Assembly (NCBI GenBank): GCA_965219635.1
Contig: OZ244783.1
Span: 620,001 to 684,000 of the forward strand
Direction of reading: 5' to 3'
Source of the DNA: JAPOXR01 sp965219635
GTDB taxonomy: Bacteria; Pseudomonadota; Alphaproteobacteria; Rhodobacterales; Rhodobacteraceae
DNA: 64,000 bases
The translations under genes and the position numbers were made by a program. Position 1 is the first letter of the stretch. The number at the start of each line of letters is the position of its first letter. This document shows positions 61,499-64,000 of the stretch, piece after piece. The notes under the pieces are model-generated. The model ran no database searches, had not been told where the DNA came from, and saw only the letters and a list, made by a program, of their open reading frames with translations.

Positions 61499-62860
61499 AT
61501 GAAATCATATGAGATAATCAAGCGTAGATCGGAAACCGTTCCGGTTGTGGCTGTCAGCGATGTGGTCGTTGTGGGCGGAGGTCCGGCGGGTGTGTCAGCG
61601 GCGGTCTCTGCTGCCCGCAACGGGGCGTCGGTGACTCTTGTCGAACGCTACCCCTATCTCGGCGGTCTGGCATCTGGCGGAATGGTGCTGGTTCTCGACG
61701 ACATGCACAACGGCATCGAGATTTCGGTCCGCGGCCTTGCCATGGAGATCATCGACCGCATGCATGCGCGCGGACTTTGCGTCTACCCGCCCGAAGGCGA
61801 CCGCGCACCAGATGTCAGGGGATCGACCGAAATGGTGCAAAAGTGGGCGCGTTGGGGCGTATGTGACTTTCATGTCCACTATCGCCCGCATCCGGTTGTG
61901 TTTGCTGCTTCTTTCGACCCTGACGGTTTCAAGCAGGCGTCGTTGGACATGGTTGGCGAAGCTGGCGTCAATTTGCGCCTGCACAGCTGGTTCCAGTCGA
62001 CGATTGTCGAAGATGGATGCGCCAGCGGCGTGATTGTCGAGACCAAGCAGGGCGCCCAGGCCATCCGCGGCAAGGTGGTGATTGATGCAACCGGTGATCT
62101 GGATGTCGCCGCAAGCGCCGGCGCTCCGTTTGCGGACGGTTCCTACATCGTCACAACGGTTTCACGCATGGGCGGGGTCGACACTGACGCCGCCGAGCGC
62201 TTCCAGTACGGCGAGCCGGAGAAGTTCTCGGCGCTTGAGCGCGAGGCCAAGAAGATCATCCGGGGTTGCTGGGACTACTGGTGGCTGAAGACGCCGTTGC
62301 CCGGCATCGTCTGGTGCAATTGCCCGCACATGACAGGCTTCGACGGCCTCAAGGTTGAAGACCTGACTGCTGCGGAATTCGAGGGAAGGAAGCGGATGCA
62401 GGCGCTACTCGAATTTGCCCGCGAGCGGGTGCCGGGATTTGAGAAGGCGCATTTTGTCGATTTTGCGCCGCAGACGGGTGTACGCCAGACGAGGCTGCTG
62501 GAGGGCGAATATGTCGTCACCAAGCAGGACATCATGAACCGGGTGCATTTTGCTGACAGCGTCTGCAGGGGCCGCGACTATTATACGCCTTACCGGTCCT
62601 TGCTGCCCAAGGATGTGGATCAGCTGCTTGTCGCCGGCCGGCACTATTCGGCAACCTCGCCAGCCCAGAAGCTAAGCCGGGAAATTCCCCCATGCATGGC
62701 AATGGGCGAGGCAACAGGGATTGCCGCTGTGCTGGCGCTGGATTCGGGCATCAAGGTCAGGGAAGTCGATCCCGTTGTCATCCAGAGCAAAATGCGGGCC
62801 CAGGGAGCGGATCCCGGTGACCAACCATCGGCAAATGCCCAGCTGCAGGAGGTTGCATAA
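61499..62860 (+). CDS. FAD-dependent oxidoreductase (FAD_oxidored family)
   Basis: 453 residues. The N-terminal dinucleotide-binding fold is VVVGGGPAGVSAAVSAA (residues about 21-37), with the acidic ribose contact at LVERYPYLGG. A second FAD contact is GKVVIDATGDLDVAASAGAP (about 189-208). The C-terminal part includes LLPKDVDQLLVAGRHYSAT. GGGAG is 8 nt before the ATG. It belongs to a group of flavoproteins of largely unknown substrates; its place after the ABC genes suggests it oxidises the imported compound. The stop overlaps the CoA-transferase start. Confidence 0.88.
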   Translation: MKSYEIIKRRSETVPVVAVSDVVVVGGGPAGVSAAVSAARNGASVTLVERYPYLGGLASGGMVLVLDDMHNGIEISVRGLAMEIIDRMHARGLCVYPPEGDRAPDVRGSTEMVQKWARWGVCDFHVHYRPHPVVFAASFDPDGFKQASLDMVGEAGVNLRLHSWFQSTIVEDGCASGVIVETKQGAQAIRGKVVIDATGDLDVAASAGAPFADGSYIVTTVSRMGGVDTDAAERFQYGEPEKFSALEREAKKIIRGCWDYWWLKTPLPGIVWCNCPHMTGFDGLKVEDLTAAEFEGRKRMQALLEFARERVPGFEKAHFVDFAPQTGVRQTRLLEGEYVVTKQDIMNRVHFADSVCRGRDYYTPYRSLLPKDVDQLLVAGRHYSATSPAQKLSREIPPCMAMGEATGIAAVLALDSGIKVREVDPVVIQSKMRAQGADPGDQPSANAQLQEVA

Positions 62861-64000
62861 TGTCGAGTGAAGATAACGCAGCCAATTCCCCTTTGCCGCT
62901 GGACGGGGTGACGGTCCTTGACTTCACACAGGTCATGCTTGGGCCTTGCTGCACGCAGATGCTGGGCGATTACGGTGCTGATGTCATCAAGGTTGAACGG
63001 GTCGGGCTTGGCGATCTGTCGCGCTGGAGCGTTGGCGAGGATCCGGATGGGGGGAACAATCCTGTTTTCGCCAGCCTTAACCGGAACAAGCGAAGCATAG
63101 CGCTGGATCTGAAGTCGGAGGAAGGCAGGGCAGCGATCAAGCAGCTTGCCTCCACAGTCGATGTGGTTGTCAATAATTTCCGCCCCGGTGTGATGGAGCG
63201 AATGGGACTAGGCTACAAAGACCTGAAGCGGATCAACCGGCGCATCATCTACGCGGTCGGCACCGGTTTCGGGCTTGAGGGCCCATACGTCAACAAGGGA
63301 GGGCAGGATGTCCTGGCGCAGGCGATGAGCGGCGCCATGCATCGTCGGGCAGACAAGCGACAGCCCTTTTCGATCTACCCGACCGCGCTTGCCGACTACT
63401 CGGCCGGCATGCATTTGGTGCAGGGTATCCTGCTTGCGCTGTTGCAGAGGGACAAGACGGGCGAAGGGCAACAGGTTTCGGTTTCACTCTACAGTTCCAT
63501 GCTTGCCATGCAGATGCAGGAGGCAGCGATGTGGATGATGCGGGAGAAAGAACTGAACTGGGCTGCGATGCCACTCTCAGGCGTATTCGAAACCACGGAC
63601 GGCGCCCTGGTTATGATCGGCGCATTCAAGGCCAACCCGCTGGCCAATATCTGCGAGGCGTTGGAACTCGAGGATCTGTCGGTGCTTGAGAAATACTCCA
63701 GTCTCGAACGGCAGATGGAACACCGCGACGAACTGCAGGAGATTTTCAGGGACCGGTTTGCCTCGAACACGACTTCGCATTGGCTTGATCGGCTTGACGG
63801 CGTCGACATTCTCTGTGCGCCGGTTTTCTCGTTGCCCGAGGCGCTTGAAGACCCACAAACGCTCAGCAACCGGATGATAGTCGAATTGCCGCCGACTTCC
63901 GGAGGGCCTGTAAAGCTGGTTGCCTCGCCGATCGACATGTCTGCTGCCCCATTCGGCGTTCGGCGTACGCCTCCGAAATTGGGAGAACACACTGACGAAG
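62860..64000 (+). CDS. Class III CoA-transferase (CaiB/BaiF family), 3' end outside window
   Basis: Starts at an ATG overlapping the preceding stop (TAATG) and stays open to the window edge (380 residues visible). Family elements are GVTVLDFTQVMLGPCCTQML near residue 15, ADVIKVER, NKRSIALDLKSEEGR, NFRPGVMERMGLGY, and ALADYSAGMH near residue 179, whose Asp is the expected catalytic residue forming the CoA anhydride. It transfers CoA from an acyl-CoA to a carboxylate. With the FAD enzyme it probably activates a product of the imported ligand for beta-oxidation-type breakdown. Confidence 0.93.
   Translation, partial: MSSEDNAANSPLPLDGVTVLDFTQVMLGPCCTQMLGDYGADVIKVERVGLGDLSRWSVGEDPDGGNNPVFASLNRNKRSIALDLKSEEGRAAIKQLASTVDVVVNNFRPGVMERMGLGYKDLKRINRRIIYAVGTGFGLEGPYVNKGGQDVLAQAMSGAMHRRADKRQPFSIYPTALADYSAGMHLVQGILLALLQRDKTGEGQQVSVSLYSSMLAMQMQEAAMWMMREKELNWAAMPLSGVFETTDGALVMIGAFKANPLANICEALELEDLSVLEKYSSLERQMEHRDELQEIFRDRFASNTTSHWLDRLDGVDILCAPVFSLPEALEDPQTLSNRMIVELPPTSGGPVKLVASPIDMSAAPFGVRRTPPKLGEHTDE

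Noticed and set aside
1..64000. tRNA, rRNA, CRISPR arrays, transposases, integrases
   Set aside because: Reading all gaps over about 150 bp showed no tRNA arm pattern, regularly spaced repeats or transposase/integrase motifs, despite the island-like regions at 18.8-21.7 and 41-46 kb.

Overview
The window looks like a chromosomal segment of an alphaproteobacterium, most plausibly a Rhodobacterales-like or related marine lineage. The evidence is the block tldD - coxB - ctaB - small membrane protein - ctaG - coxC - surf1 - thrC - M16 protease - GNAT - FAD oxidase, in which coxB is followed directly by ctaB with no coxA between them. That split ctaCBGE arrangement is known from Paracoccus and Rhodobacter. 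The topA / methylmalonyl-CoA epimerase / DUF1467 neighbourhood and the many solute transporters (Dpp, TRAP, polyamine-type, sugar-type and taurine-type) fit the same group. No rRNA, tRNA, CRISPR array or intact insertion sequence was seen.

Layout. 0-6.2 kb: the end of a dipeptide/oligopeptide ABC operon, a DUF433 antitoxin with a decayed toxin, then a four-gene catabolic operon (alpha/beta hydrolase, Gfo/Idh/MocA oxidoreductase, creatininase-like amidohydrolase, cupin). 6.3-9.4 kb: three tandem exported ankyrin-plus-LysM genes on the minus strand, a 1.04-kb unit repeated. 9.4-13.6 kb: an amidohydrolase, an orphan polyamine-type binding protein and a GCS2-type carboxylate-amine ligase. 13.8-18.5 kb: a complete DctPQM TRAP transporter with an amidase and a small membrane protein. 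18.8-21.7 kb: an intact AbiEi/AbiEii type IV toxin-antitoxin pair with a strong promoter/operator, and an excisionase-type antitoxin next to a truncated PIN toxin. 22.0-26.7 kb: a polyamine-type ABC transporter (ATPase and two permeases) with a class III aminotransferase. 27.2-31.9 kb: DUF1467, methylmalonyl-CoA epimerase, topA and a lactonase-like beta-propeller.

31.9-41 kb: a self-contained uptake and catabolism locus. A GntR/LacI hybrid regulator is divergent from a sugar-type ABC binding protein, two permeases, an imidazolonepropionase-like amidohydrolase, a threonine-synthase-like PLP enzyme and the ATPase, and a second metallohydrolase is convergent with the operon. 41-46.3 kb is an accessory island of decay. 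It holds a lone VapB remnant, a displaced copy of the lactonase 3' end, an orphan 24-bp perfect palindrome, a RelB-type antitoxin with a broken YafQ-type toxin, a VapB/VapC pair reduced to pseudogenes, a decayed duplicate of a lipoprotein gene start, and an intact-looking VapC behind an unusually large partner protein. 46.9-58.4 kb returns to core genes (EamA transporter, tldD, cytochrome oxidase operon, thrC and so on). 58.8-64 kb is a taurine/sulfonate-type ABC transporter followed by an FAD oxidoreductase and a class III CoA-transferase that runs off the edge.

The most striking theme is toxin-antitoxin erosion. At least six separate TA loci occur. In three (DUF433, excisionase-type, RelB) the antitoxin reading frame is intact while the adjacent toxin is frameshifted, stop-interrupted or truncated. 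Several of these remnants have no start codon or are split between frames, so ordinary ORF calling would miss them.
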